Assembly: GCF_002967715.1 (NCBI RefSeq)
Contig: NZ_PUIA01000003.1
Coordinates: forward strand, 57,521-121,520
Reading direction: 5' to 3'
Length of the DNA: 64,000 nucleotides
DNA from: Blastopirellula marina
Lineage (GTDB): Bacteria > Planctomycetota > Planctomycetia > Pirellulales > Pirellulaceae
Shown: piece after piece, positions 46,893 to 54,988 of the stretch
Layout: every line of letters starts with the position of its first letter
Position numbering within the stretch: the stretch's first letter is position 1
Position numbers and translations under genes: made by a program
The notes under the pieces: generated by a model
What the model was told of the DNA's origin: nothing
What the model saw: only the letters and a program-made list of their open reading frames with translations
Database searches by the model: none

Positions 46893-47903
46893 TTGGACGA
46901 TTCGACGACTCCCGAAACGCCGGTTGACCCAGCCTGGCTTGCGTTTGGCAAGTTGTGCCGGCTGCCGAACCTGTTTACCGCGTGGGCCGATATCTTCGCT
47001 GGCTTCTTCATTGTGTCGGCGTTTGCCAACCAGGGGGTCGCCAACATGAATGCCCCGGTCATCTTCGTGTGCCTGGTGTTAGCTTCCAGCTTGATCTACT
47101 CGGCCGGGATGATTCTCAACGACTACTACGACCGCGACATCGACGCCGTCGATCGTCCCGATCGCCCGATTCCTTCGGGGGCGGTTTCCGCGCAAACGGC
47201 CATGCTCGCCGGTTTCTCGATGTTGGTCGTGGGTACCTTGGTGGCACTTTTGGGCGGCTATGTGTATGTCGACTACGCCGCAATTCCCTGGCGAGGCGGT
47301 GCCGTTGCGGCCTGTCTTTCTGTCTGCGTGGTCGCTTACGATGCGGTCCTGAAACGCACGGCCTTGGCCCCATGGCTGATGGGAGCGTGCCGGTTTTTCA
47401 ACATCCTGCTGGGCATGAGCCTCTCGAAAGAACTGCCGCTAGCCGAAAGCTGGCAGCTTTTGAGCTTTGATGCCGGACAGTTGATCTTCGCTGGCGGTAT
47501 TGGCCTGTACATCGTTGGTGTCACGTGGTTTGCCCGCACCGAAGCGGTGGTCAGCAGCCGGGCCATGCTCGGCCTGGGGGCTTTTTTGATGCTGGCAGGC
47601 ATCGCGATGCTCGGATTTTTGCCCAGGTTTCAGCCATCGATCGTCGATATCGGTCCGTCGAAGTCGTTCGGGCTGTGGGGGATTTTGGTATTATTGAGCC
47701 TGGCACTGGCTCGTCGAGTCGTCATCGCGGTCTGCTATCCAGAGCCGCGAAACGTCCAATTAAGCATCAAACAGGCGATCTTGTCGCTGATTTTTTACGA
47801 CGCAGCGATTACCCTAGCGGTATGCGGAACGATTTGGTCGGTGCTGATTGTCGCCCTGTTGTTTCCCATGATGGGGCTTCGCCGCTGGATGTATTCGACA
47901 TAA
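46893..47903 (+). CDS. UbiA-family prenyltransferase, EboC-like
   Basis: The 336-residue integral membrane protein starts at TTG 46893. It has about eight or nine helices. The first Asp-rich motif NDYYDRDIDAVDRP (76-89) binds the prenyl diphosphate through Mg. The second motif region near YDAVLKR (about 150) is reduced to one Asp, as in EboC-type members. The next two genes encode a TIM-barrel isomerase and a phosphodiesterase-fold protein, the EboE and EboF types. That context, rather than ubiquinone or haem O genes, supports the EboC reading. The acceptor is unknown. Confidence 0.85.
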   Translation: MDDSTTPETPVDPAWLAFGKLCRLPNLFTAWADIFAGFFIVSAFANQGVANMNAPVIFVCLVLASSLIYSAGMILNDYYDRDIDAVDRPDRPIPSGAVSAQTAMLAGFSMLVVGTLVALLGGYVYVDYAAIPWRGGAVAACLSVCVVAYDAVLKRTALAPWLMGACRFFNILLGMSLSKELPLAESWQLLSFDAGQLIFAGGIGLYIVGVTWFARTEAVVSSRAMLGLGAFLMLAGIAMLGFLPRFQPSIVDIGPSKSFGLWGILVLLSLALARRVVIAVCYPEPRNVQLSIKQAILSLIFYDAAITLAVCGTIWSVLIVALLFPMMGLRRWMYST

Positions 47904-48010
47904 TGAAATTTCGAGCGTGGCAGCGGCACTCCGCTCCAGGTTGGCCAGCCTGGATTGCGAAGAATTACAAACCAGTCATCGACATCGTCAGGTCGAAGGG
48001 TTAGTCAGGA

Positions 48011-48844
48011 ATGATCCTAGGTTACAACACGAATGGACTCGCGCATCACGACCCGTTCGATGCCGTGGAAATCCTGGCAGAGATTGGCTACCGTGCGATT
48101 GCCCTGACGATCGACCATTTGACCCTTACGCCGTTTGGTAACACCTACCTGGCAACGCGGCAGGTCGATCTGCTGGCCAAAACGCTCGAAGAAGCCAAGA
48201 TGCGTTCGGTGGTCGAAACGGGTGCCCGCTTCCTGTTGGATCCACGCCGCAAGCACGAGCCAACCTTCATCAGCCCTGAACCCAAAGGCCGTGACCTCCG
48301 CTACGAGTTCATGCGGCACTGCATCGATACGGCTCAAACGCTGAAGAGCGATTGCGTTTCGGTCTGGTCAGGCCGTCTGCTGGACGACGTTTCGTACGAC
48401 GTCGCCATGGACCGCCTGGTCGCGTCGCTCGAACCGGTGCTCGACTACGCCGCTCAGCGCGACGTAACGATCGGCTTCGAGCCGGAGCCTGGCATGCTGA
48501 TCGATACGATGGAGAAGTTCGACGAACTTCAGCAGCGGATCGATGCCCCCAACTTTCAACTGACGCTCGACATCGGCCACCTCCACTGCCAAGGCGAAAC
48601 GCCCATCGCCGATTACATCCGCCGCTACGCCGACCGCATCGTCAACATTCACCTGGAAGACATGAACGCCGGCGTGCACGAGCACCTGCCGTTCGGGGAA
48701 GGGGAGATCGACTTCCCGCCGATTTTCAAAGCTCTGAAAGAAATCGACTACCAAGGCTGCGTGAACGTCGAACTCAGCCGGCACAGCCACGACGGCCCCA
48801 ACATGGCCAAGCGGTCGTACGAATTCTTAAAGCCGCTGCTCTAG
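48011..48844 (+). CDS. TIM-barrel sugar isomerase/epimerase-like protein, EboE-like
   Basis: The 277-residue protein has the xylose-isomerase-like AP-endonuclease-2 barrel. Predicted metal ligands are the Glu of IGFEPEPGM, Asp and His of LTLDIGHLHCQ, the His of VNIHLEDMNAG and the Glu of VNVELSRHSHD. It opens MILGYNTNGLAHHDPFDAVE, typical of the EboE type. It follows the UbiA gene by 107 bases and precedes the phosphodiesterase-fold gene, on one strand, consistent with an operon. The reaction is unknown; the ebo pathway intermediate is inferred. Confidence 0.85.
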   Translation: MILGYNTNGLAHHDPFDAVEILAEIGYRAIALTIDHLTLTPFGNTYLATRQVDLLAKTLEEAKMRSVVETGARFLLDPRRKHEPTFISPEPKGRDLRYEFMRHCIDTAQTLKSDCVSVWSGRLLDDVSYDVAMDRLVASLEPVLDYAAQRDVTIGFEPEPGMLIDTMEKFDELQQRIDAPNFQLTLDIGHLHCQGETPIADYIRRYADRIVNIHLEDMNAGVHEHLPFGEGEIDFPPIFKALKEIDYQGCVNVELSRHSHDGPNMAKRSYEFLKPLL

Positions 48845-48862
48845 CGCTAGCGAAGAATTCAT

Positions 48863-48890
48863 GTCCCCTTGCCCCGGCGGGGAGAGGGGA
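48863..48890. repeat. Family A hairpin inside the ebo-like cluster
   Basis: GTCCCCTTGCCCC pairs with GGGGAGAGGGGAC around CGG. It lies 19 bases after the isomerase stop. Confidence 0.7.
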
Positions 48891-48991
48891 CAAGACGTTG
48901 TGCCCCGGTTTTCTCGCGTGGGATCTCGGGTTAGAGTGGCTTGATTGCGAATTGACTCCTGACCTTTGCCCCTTACCAAGCGAGCACCCCC

Positions 48992-50314
48992 ATGGCCGAC
49001 AACGTTGTCCTTCTTTCCATCCCCGGATTGCGAGCCTCCGACGTTGCCCACATGCCCAATCTCACGGCACTGACCCAGGCTGGTGACAAAGCCACGCTGG
49101 TGCCGAGCTTTCCCGCGGTGACTTTGTGCGTGGAAACAAACATCATGACTGGCATGCTGCCGGTCGATCATGGGGTGGTGGCCAATGGCTGGTACGACCG
49201 TGAGAAGGGGAAGGTCGAACTGTGGACCATGGGCAACGAAGCAATCGCTCGCCCGCAGATCTGGGACATCCTCAAGCAGCACGATTCGTCCCTCACCTCG
49301 GCCGTGTGGTTCCCCATGCTCAGCAAACGCTGCAGTGCCGATTACGTCTGCATGCCGGCCCCGGTGCACAACCCCGACGGCAGTGAATCGCTGTGGTGCT
49401 ACACGCGACCAACCGAATACTACGGAGACTTGCTCAGCGAGTACGGTCACTTCCCGCTCAAGTTCTTCTGGGGCCCTCTCGCGTCGATTCCTTCCACCAA
49501 GTGGATCTCGGACACGGCCGTACTGACCGCCAAGAAGCACAAGCCGAACTTCTTCTATATCTACCTTCCTCACCTCGACTATCAGGCCCAAAAGCTCGGT
49601 CCCGATAGCGAGCCGGCCATGAAAGCCGTCGCCGAACTCGATGTCGTCCTGGGGGAACTGTTCGCCGGGATGAAAGAAGCTTACGGCGACGACGTACTGA
49701 TCCTGGTCGCCAGCGAATACACGATTGTTCCGGTCGATCACGTCACCTATCCCAACCGCGTGCTGCGTGAAGCTGGCCTGGTGAAGATCAACACCGGCGA
49801 CGAAGGGGAAACGATTGACTTCCCCGGCAGCGATGCGTTTGCCGTTGCCGATCACCAGCTGTCGCACATCTACGTCAAAGATCGCGATCAGGCCACGATC
49901 GACAAGGTGGTCAAACTGTTCCAGGGGCAGGAAGGCATTGCCGAGGTTCTGGCCGGCGAAGATCGCGAGAAGTACTTCCTCAATCACGAGCGAAGCGGCG
50001 ACGTCGTGCTCGTTTCGACCGCCAACAGTTGGCAGGCCTACTACTACTGGCTGGACGACGCCAACGCCCCCAAGTTTGCTCGCACGGTCGACATCCATCG
50101 CAAGCCTGGCTACGACCCGGTTGAACTGCACGTCGACATGGCCACCAAGTCGATCCCGCTCGATGCGACCCTCGTCAAAGGCTCTCACGGTGCCCCGGCC
50201 CTGACCGAAGCCCAGCGAGGCGTCCTCCTTTCCAACCAGAAAGGGGTCTATCCCGAGACGCCAATAGCCGATACCGACGTGTGCGATCTGGTGCTCCGCC
50301 AGTTCAATATCTAA
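48992..50314 (+). CDS. Alkaline phosphatase / nucleotide pyrophosphatase-fold protein, EboF-like
   Basis: The 440-residue protein belongs to the type I phosphodiesterase/NPP superfamily. The nucleophile is predicted as Thr44 in PSFPAVTLCVETNIMTG, with PVDHGVVANGWYD after it. GPLASIPSTKWISDTA, LPHLDYQAQKLGP (about 192-204), SEYTIVPVD (about 240) and GSHGAP (about 397) follow. Several canonical metal ligands are replaced: the N-terminal Asp is Pro11 in LLSIPGLR, PDxxGH is PHxxYQ, and SDHG is SEYT. As far as I recall, EboF-type relatives share these changes. There is no signal peptide. It is the last gene of the ebo-like trio. Confidence 0.85.
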   Translation: MADNVVLLSIPGLRASDVAHMPNLTALTQAGDKATLVPSFPAVTLCVETNIMTGMLPVDHGVVANGWYDREKGKVELWTMGNEAIARPQIWDILKQHDSSLTSAVWFPMLSKRCSADYVCMPAPVHNPDGSESLWCYTRPTEYYGDLLSEYGHFPLKFFWGPLASIPSTKWISDTAVLTAKKHKPNFFYIYLPHLDYQAQKLGPDSEPAMKAVAELDVVLGELFAGMKEAYGDDVLILVASEYTIVPVDHVTYPNRVLREAGLVKINTGDEGETIDFPGSDAFAVADHQLSHIYVKDRDQATIDKVVKLFQGQEGIAEVLAGEDREKYFLNHERSGDVVLVSTANSWQAYYYWLDDANAPKFARTVDIHRKPGYDPVELHVDMATKSIPLDATLVKGSHGAPALTEAQRGVLLSNQKGVYPETPIADTDVCDLVLRQFNI

Positions 50315-50358
50315 CGCGCAAGTCAGCCATTACGGTTTCATTCGTAGATTGCCGCCTA

Positions 50359-50401
50359 TTGGGGGTGAGTCGCTATCGTTTTGCCCTGTCGACTCCCCCA
50401 A
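50359..50401. terminator. Strong hairpin after the EboF-like gene
   Basis: TTGGGGGTGAGTCG pairs with CGACTCCCCCAA, a 12-pair stem with a two-base bulge, 45 bases after the stop. There is no T-run, so termination may need Rho, or the hairpin may protect the mRNA end. Confidence 0.45.
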
Positions 50402-50553
50402 CAGAGGCTGTCTGGGGTGACGTCTGTAGCGATTGTATGGCCCGCCGTTTGGGGTGAATTCGATTTCATGCGGTTTCTCACGGCTCATACCAGAGGGGAA
50501 AACTAGATTTCCTCTAGAGAGCTAAGCTCTCAGCGCCCCAGTTTCGATCGTTG

Positions 50554-52209
50554 ATGATCGGAACCAGTCAGACATGCAGCGGGAATCGTAGCGTGCCCTC
50601 CGGAATCGAAAAGACATTTCAGCTATTTGCCAACACGGACAACCATGCGGCTGTTCCGGTGTTGGTAAATGCGCTGGACTCGCCCTATTCCGAGGTCCGC
50701 GAAGGGGCTCTTTCGGCACTTCTGCATCAGCGGCATGCCGTCGCACAGCGGGCACTCGTGCAGCGTTGGCGAAAATTCACCCCGGTCCAACGCACTTGGA
50801 TCGAGTTGTCCGGGATCTCGCTCGAGATCGCCGTGCGTGAGCTGATCCAATCGAGCGACCACGAACAATTCGCCCTGGGGCTCGAAGTTCTGAACCAGGT
50901 TCCCGAGTACGAACTCATCCCCGCACTCGCGTTGATCGTGCGCGATTCGGGTCATTCCTACCGAGACTCTGCCGGAAACACGCTCGTCCACCTGGCGGCC
51001 AGTCTCCGCAAGGATCTACGCACCGGCGATAAGAAGGTCGGCCACGAGGCCGTTCGCAACCGCGCGATCGATTCGCTCGGCGATTGCATCAGCCACTACC
51101 AGCAGCACGAGTCGGTTGCCATCCTGGAATCGTTCCTGGTGTTGGTGACTCGCGAAAATCAACTGCTCCGCGAAGCCTGGAACAACACCAAGCACCCGGC
51201 GCACACGGCCATCATTCGTTTCCTGCGGCATAGCTCGCGTCCGGAAATCATCGACCTGGTGCTCAGTTCGCTGACCGATATGCACCCGAGCGTTCCGGTG
51301 CTCAACATTGTCGGCCTGCGGCACGATCCGGCGTTCATGTCGGAACTGACCGCACGCCTGCAAGGTAATATGAACGACACCATCCGCCGCAACCTGTCCA
51401 AGCTGACCAAGGTGGCCTGGGCGGAAGAGCACCGTAACGTGCTCGAAAAGCTCAATGGCTTGCAGCAGGCCGCCGCCGTGCACATGGCCATGTGTACTTC
51501 GATTGGCACCGACCGGCTGTATGAACTGCTGCTATTGATGGCCAGTTCGCAGCACTCCAGTGGACGCCTGGCTGCTTTGGAAGAACTGGCCAGCTACGTC
51601 GATCCTCAGACCAACGAACTGATCCTCGATGCCGTCAGCGATCCGAACGCCGGCGTGCGGGCCGAAGCCTTGCGACAACTTCGACCACGCGGCATTCCCG
51701 GCGCGATCAAGCTGCTACTGCAGCACCTGGATAGTCCGCAACTGGTCGTGCAAGATACTGTTCGCAATTCGCTGGCCGAATTCAATTTCCCGCGTTTCCT
51801 GTCGGCGTTCGACAAGATGAGCCCTGACGCTCAAAAGAACACCGGCCGCCTGGTGCGCGGCATCGACGTGAACACGCAGCGTCTGTTGGCCAACGAGATG
51901 GTCGACGACGCCAGCTATCGGCGTCTGCGGGCACTGAAGATCATCGAGGTGATGGATAACCACCTCGATATGGAAGCCGACCTGATCAAAGCTTTGCAGC
52001 ACGAAGATCATTTCTTACGTGCCGAAGCGGCCCGGCTGCTGGGGCGATGTCCTTCGTCGGCATCGGTGACGGCACTTCGTCAAGCTATGCTCGACCGCAA
52101 CGTTCGCGTTCGCGAGAACGCCGAGGCCAGTCTGCGTCGCATCAATGGGAATAAAGTGGCCGTGCCGTCGATCGATACGTCGATCGCCAGCGAAGAGGTT
52201 GCGACCTAG
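50554..52209 (+). CDS. HEAT-repeat protein
   Basis: The protein has about 551 residues from ATG 50554. GTG 50593 is a possible later start, and no strong ribosome binding site decides. It is almost entirely alpha-helical HEAT-like repeats, with recurrent AVPVLVNALDSPYSEVREGA, LILDAVSDPNAGVRAEALRQL and LRAEAARLLGRCPSSASVTAL. These form a right-handed solenoid used as a protein-binding scaffold. There is no signal peptide or enzyme motif. The following gene starts 12 bases downstream, so they probably form a unit. Confidence 0.8.
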   Translation: MIGTSQTCSGNRSVPSGIEKTFQLFANTDNHAAVPVLVNALDSPYSEVREGALSALLHQRHAVAQRALVQRWRKFTPVQRTWIELSGISLEIAVRELIQSSDHEQFALGLEVLNQVPEYELIPALALIVRDSGHSYRDSAGNTLVHLAASLRKDLRTGDKKVGHEAVRNRAIDSLGDCISHYQQHESVAILESFLVLVTRENQLLREAWNNTKHPAHTAIIRFLRHSSRPEIIDLVLSSLTDMHPSVPVLNIVGLRHDPAFMSELTARLQGNMNDTIRRNLSKLTKVAWAEEHRNVLEKLNGLQQAAAVHMAMCTSIGTDRLYELLLLMASSQHSSGRLAALEELASYVDPQTNELILDAVSDPNAGVRAEALRQLRPRGIPGAIKLLLQHLDSPQLVVQDTVRNSLAEFNFPRFLSAFDKMSPDAQKNTGRLVRGIDVNTQRLLANEMVDDASYRRLRALKIIEVMDNHLDMEADLIKALQHEDHFLRAEAARLLGRCPSSASVTALRQAMLDRNVRVRENAEASLRRINGNKVAVPSIDTSIASEEVAT

Positions 52210-52221
52210 GAGCGAAGAACG

Positions 52222-52698
52222 ATGGCATTCCTGTGGCAATTCGTGATTCTGGCCGATCAGCCTCCGGCAGGCTTCTCTGCGATGGGCGAGCACTTCCGCG
52301 CCGAGAATGCCCACTTCAATCTTCCACACTTTATCATTCTGGCATTGGTAGTTCTGGTGATCGCTTCGCTGGTTTGGACCCTCTCGCGTTGGCAGGAAAG
52401 TGAAGCCGCCTGGAACGTCGACAACCCTCAGCGGTTGTTCGGCGAGCTATGCAAGAAGCACGAACTCAGCAGTAAAGACGCATCGCTACTCAAGAAGATT
52501 GGCCGCGAGTTGCAACTAACGCATCCGGCCAGCATGTTCTGCGATCCGAGCCTGCTCGTTTCGGCCATGAAACTGGAAAAGTTTCACGACCTGCACAGCC
52601 AACTGGCCAAGCTCGGCGAAGAGTTCTTCGGCTACCATCTTTGGAAACAAGCCATCGCCGCCGACAACAGCGTCCACCAGGAAGCCTCGATCGGCTAG
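52222..52698 (+). CDS. Small membrane protein coupled to the HEAT-repeat gene
   Basis: The 158-residue protein has one clear membrane helix (about 37-57, IILALVVLVIASLVWTLSR) after a short N-terminal part. A helical cytoplasmic domain follows (NPQRLFGELCKKHELSSKDA; GEEFFGYHLWKQAIAADNS). AGGAGCG precedes ATG 52222. It is 12 bases from the HEAT gene's stop, suggesting a membrane anchor for that scaffold. I do not recognise the family. Confidence 0.7.
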   Translation: MAFLWQFVILADQPPAGFSAMGEHFRAENAHFNLPHFIILALVVLVIASLVWTLSRWQESEAAWNVDNPQRLFGELCKKHELSSKDASLLKKIGRELQLTHPASMFCDPSLLVSAMKLEKFHDLHSQLAKLGEEFFGYHLWKQAIAADNSVHQEASIG

Positions 52699-52743
52699 TC
52701 AATCTCTCGTCCGCCGCCGCCCTCCATATCATGTTCCCCCGTC

Positions 52744-52775
52744 ACACGCCCAAGCGGACTTGGGCGTGGTATCCG
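52744..52775. repeat. Family B palindrome CACGCCCAAG-CGGA-CTTGGGCGTG
   Basis: A ten-base inverted repeat with a four-base loop, followed by GTATCCGG. A second copy lies at 52957-52988 and a third at 63591-63618. Confidence 0.8.
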
Positions 52776-52801
52776 GTTGAATGGATGGACATCGTGCCCA
52801 G

Positions 52802-52918
52802 GCCGAAGCCTTCGTAGGATGGCTACCGACGTCTTCGGCGGATAGCCATCTTTCTTGGCGAATGGGAGCCCGCTTCCCAGGTGGCTATCGTCTAAGAAGC
52901 CGTAGCCACCCTACGACT
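52802..52918. repeat. Family C inverted pair GTAGGATGGCTAC...GTAGCCACCCTAC
   Basis: Thirteen-base ends (one mismatch) at 52815 and 52903 enclose about 75 bases with GATAGCCATC and GTGGCTATC inside. It looks like a miniature non-coding inverted-repeat element. Single halves occur at 26208 and 26714. Confidence 0.65.
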
Positions 52919-52956
52919 AGGCATAACATGCCCCCTTAAATCCTGTCCCCTCGTCA

Positions 52957-52988
52957 CACGCCCAAGCAGACTTGGGCGTGGTACCCGG
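52957..52988. repeat. Family B palindrome CACGCCCAAG-CAGA-CTTGGGCGTG
   Basis: A perfect ten-base inverted repeat followed by GTACCCGG, which forms GGTACC. It sits directly after a CCTGTCCCCTCG start of family A. Confidence 0.8.
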
Positions 52989-53022
52989 ATCTCTGGCATG
53001 GGGGCCGTTATATTCGCGCATG

Positions 53023-53053
53023 AAAAAAGCCGAGAGATCAATCTCGGCTTTTA
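53023..53053 (-). terminator. Bidirectional rho-independent terminator
   Basis: AAAAAAGCCGAGA, loop GATCAA, TCTCGGCTTTTA. On the minus strand the stem is followed by a U-run and lies 37 bases past the coiled-coil gene's stop. Confidence 0.9.
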
Positions 53054-53089
53054 TTCGTTGGCTTGGGCCCAATCTTAGTAGGCAACTCG

Positions 53090-54490
53090 TTAGAAAGCGC
53101 TGTTGCCGGCGGGGCGTCGCTTCTGGAAACCGGCCTTTTCTTTTTCGGCGGCAGCTTCCAACTCTTCCAGCTTCGAGGCGGCGTTCAGGCGGACCAGTTC
53201 TTCCGCTCCGACGTAGCCGGCCCAGTCCAGGAACTGGTCGACACGGATGGCCTGGATACCGTTACCGCGGGCAGCTTCGCTCATTTGCGAGTAAGAAGTC
53301 AGGCTACCTTCGGAGGTCTTATCCGTCGGACGCTTACCGAGAATCAGGTAGCGAATGTCCGGAGTAATAGCACCCTTGATGCTACCGGTGTCGTCAACAT
53401 AAGCAGCAACCACGCCACCGGAGGTTTCGATGATCTGACGCAGGTCATCGGTGTCGTCTTTGTCGTCGCCGTCGATGTCGATGTAACCGACGATGGCGAA
53501 CTTCTCTGGATGTCCTGGAGTCCAGGTTGCGGTGAAGATGGTGTCGCCCGGCATGATCGGGTTGGAAACGTCAAAGCTGGTGATACGTGCTTCGGCCTGG
53601 TGACCGTCGTGAATCTTGGTGACTTCGATCGAACCCTTCGACTTGGCACCGGCCAGGTTTTCCTGACCAACCGGGAAAACGCTGAAGGTCATCTGCGGAC
53701 GGAGCAGATCTTGCGAACCGAGGTTGATCCACACGGTTTGTTCACGCTGGTTCGACCAAACGATCTTGCCATCGGGACGGTCGGTGATCTGCGGTTCCAG
53801 GTCCTGCTTCACTTTGTTCAGACCAGCGACCAGGATTTCCAAGTCTTTGATCTGTTTTTCCATGACCTTCTTATCCGCGGCGAACTTCGCGGTCACCTGG
53901 GCGACCTGTCCTTCGATTCCTTGCTTGGAAGCGAGCACCTTCTTCTGATCGTCTTGCAGCGACTGGCGTTCGGCCTGGTAGTCGGCGGTCAGCTTCTGGA
54001 GCTTGGCTTCGGCCGCGTCCTTTTCAGCTTTCGCTTTATCAATCGCAGCGGTCGTCGTGGCGCGAATCGAATCGCGTTCGGCCGTCAGTGTGTTGACTTC
54101 AGCGGTTCGCGTGGCGAGCTGTTGTTCGAGCGTGGCGTACTTGTTACGCAGTTCGACCGGGATCTTGCGGTAGTTCACCGCCTGAACGTCGGCCGGGGTC
54201 CCGTTTTCGTCGGCGACGAACGAGGCCACGTCGTTGGCAAACTGTGTCTCAATCTCTTCCATGGTCGTTTCATCGGTGTGACCGATCATGACCTTCAGAC
54301 GGTTGCGTTCCAGCAGGTATTCGCGCGACTTGGACGACTCAGACTGAGCGCGGGTGTTAGCATCCTTGGCGTCCGTCTGGGCTTTCAGATTTGCGTTATA
54401 GAACACGCCGGTCGTGATACCCAAACCGACCACCATCATGACCATAAGGATCACGGCGATTTGAAGACCTTGATTGTCGCGGGCTGCCAT
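53090..54490 (-). CDS. Membrane-anchored coiled-coil protein
   Basis: The 466-residue protein starts at ATG 54490, eight bases after AGGAGAG. An N-terminal membrane helix (about 10-30, LQIAVILMVMMVVGLGITTG) is followed by a long coiled coil with interruptions (about 35-260; QLATRTAEVNTLTAERDSIR and DKAKAEKDAAEAKLQKLTAD). A compact beta-rich domain lies at about 265-410 (VWINLGSQDLLRPQMTFSV; EARITSFDVSNPIMPGDTIF). It resembles peptidoglycan- or filament-linked scaffold proteins but I cannot name it. A long antisense ORF on the plus strand is a codon-bias shadow. Confidence 0.8.
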   Translation of the reverse strand: MAARDNQGLQIAVILMVMMVVGLGITTGVFYNANLKAQTDAKDANTRAQSESSKSREYLLERNRLKVMIGHTDETTMEEIETQFANDVASFVADENGTPADVQAVNYRKIPVELRNKYATLEQQLATRTAEVNTLTAERDSIRATTTAAIDKAKAEKDAAEAKLQKLTADYQAERQSLQDDQKKVLASKQGIEGQVAQVTAKFAADKKVMEKQIKDLEILVAGLNKVKQDLEPQITDRPDGKIVWSNQREQTVWINLGSQDLLRPQMTFSVFPVGQENLAGAKSKGSIEVTKIHDGHQAEARITSFDVSNPIMPGDTIFTATWTPGHPEKFAIVGYIDIDGDDKDDTDDLRQIIETSGGVVAAYVDDTGSIKGAITPDIRYLILGKRPTDKTSEGSLTSYSQMSEAARGNGIQAIRVDQFLDWAGYVGAEELVRLNAASKLEELEAAAEKEKAGFQKRRPAGNSAF

Positions 54491-54988
54491 GAGCGAAACT
54501 CTCCTGAGGGGACAAGTAAAGGAGACAGGTTGCGGAACTACAGTCTCCCTAGTTTGCCTAAATTAGTCAAAGCGAGGGCAAATGCCAATCCAGCCGTTGG
54601 TAGGAATCACAACAACAACCGACGACGAAAGCCCCGCCTGGGTCTCGTGTTAAGGATATGTGAACCGAGGGATGGATTAGCGATTGGGATGAGTGGTTGG
54701 CTGGTCAAAGCTTTGCCAGCACCGTAAGTGTACACGCGACCTGGGCAGAAGTCAATAAAATGGAATTGTCGTAAGTCGTTGTATGACAAAGGATTTATGG
54801 AAATGTTGACTTGCGGCAACATGCTGTTTTTAGGCAACGTTCCTTTAGGCGGTGGTGATGAATCTACGAAAACCTTAGAAAATGGGTGTTTGGGGGTGGC
54901 TTCTTGTTCGTAACTCGTTGCTGCACAATAATCTACGTGCAGGATCGCGGTTCATAGCCGCTCACGGCTTCCCCCTAACGCAGTTGGC
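54491..54988. other. Intergenic region between divergent genes, upstream of polA
   Basis: About 498 bases with no convincing gene, tRNA or repeat. A short dyad TGTTGACTTGCGGCAACA lies at 54803-54820. The region presumably holds two divergent promoters. Confidence 0.45.

Larger units (their letters stand above)
52699..53022. other. Repeat-rich intergenic region
   Basis: About 325 bases without a gene. It holds two family B palindromes, one family C inverted pair and part of a family A motif (CCTGTCCCCTCG at 52942), listed separately. The density of repeats here is the highest in the window. Confidence 0.7.

Noticed and set aside
53063..54727. 554-residue plus-strand ORF opposite the coiled-coil gene
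   Set aside because: The minus-strand frame has a good ribosome binding site, a membrane helix, a coiled coil and a matched terminator. The plus frame is an antisense shadow of GC-biased codons.
54728..54913. 61-residue ORF upstream of polA
   Set aside because: No ribosome site, no domain and poor codon use.
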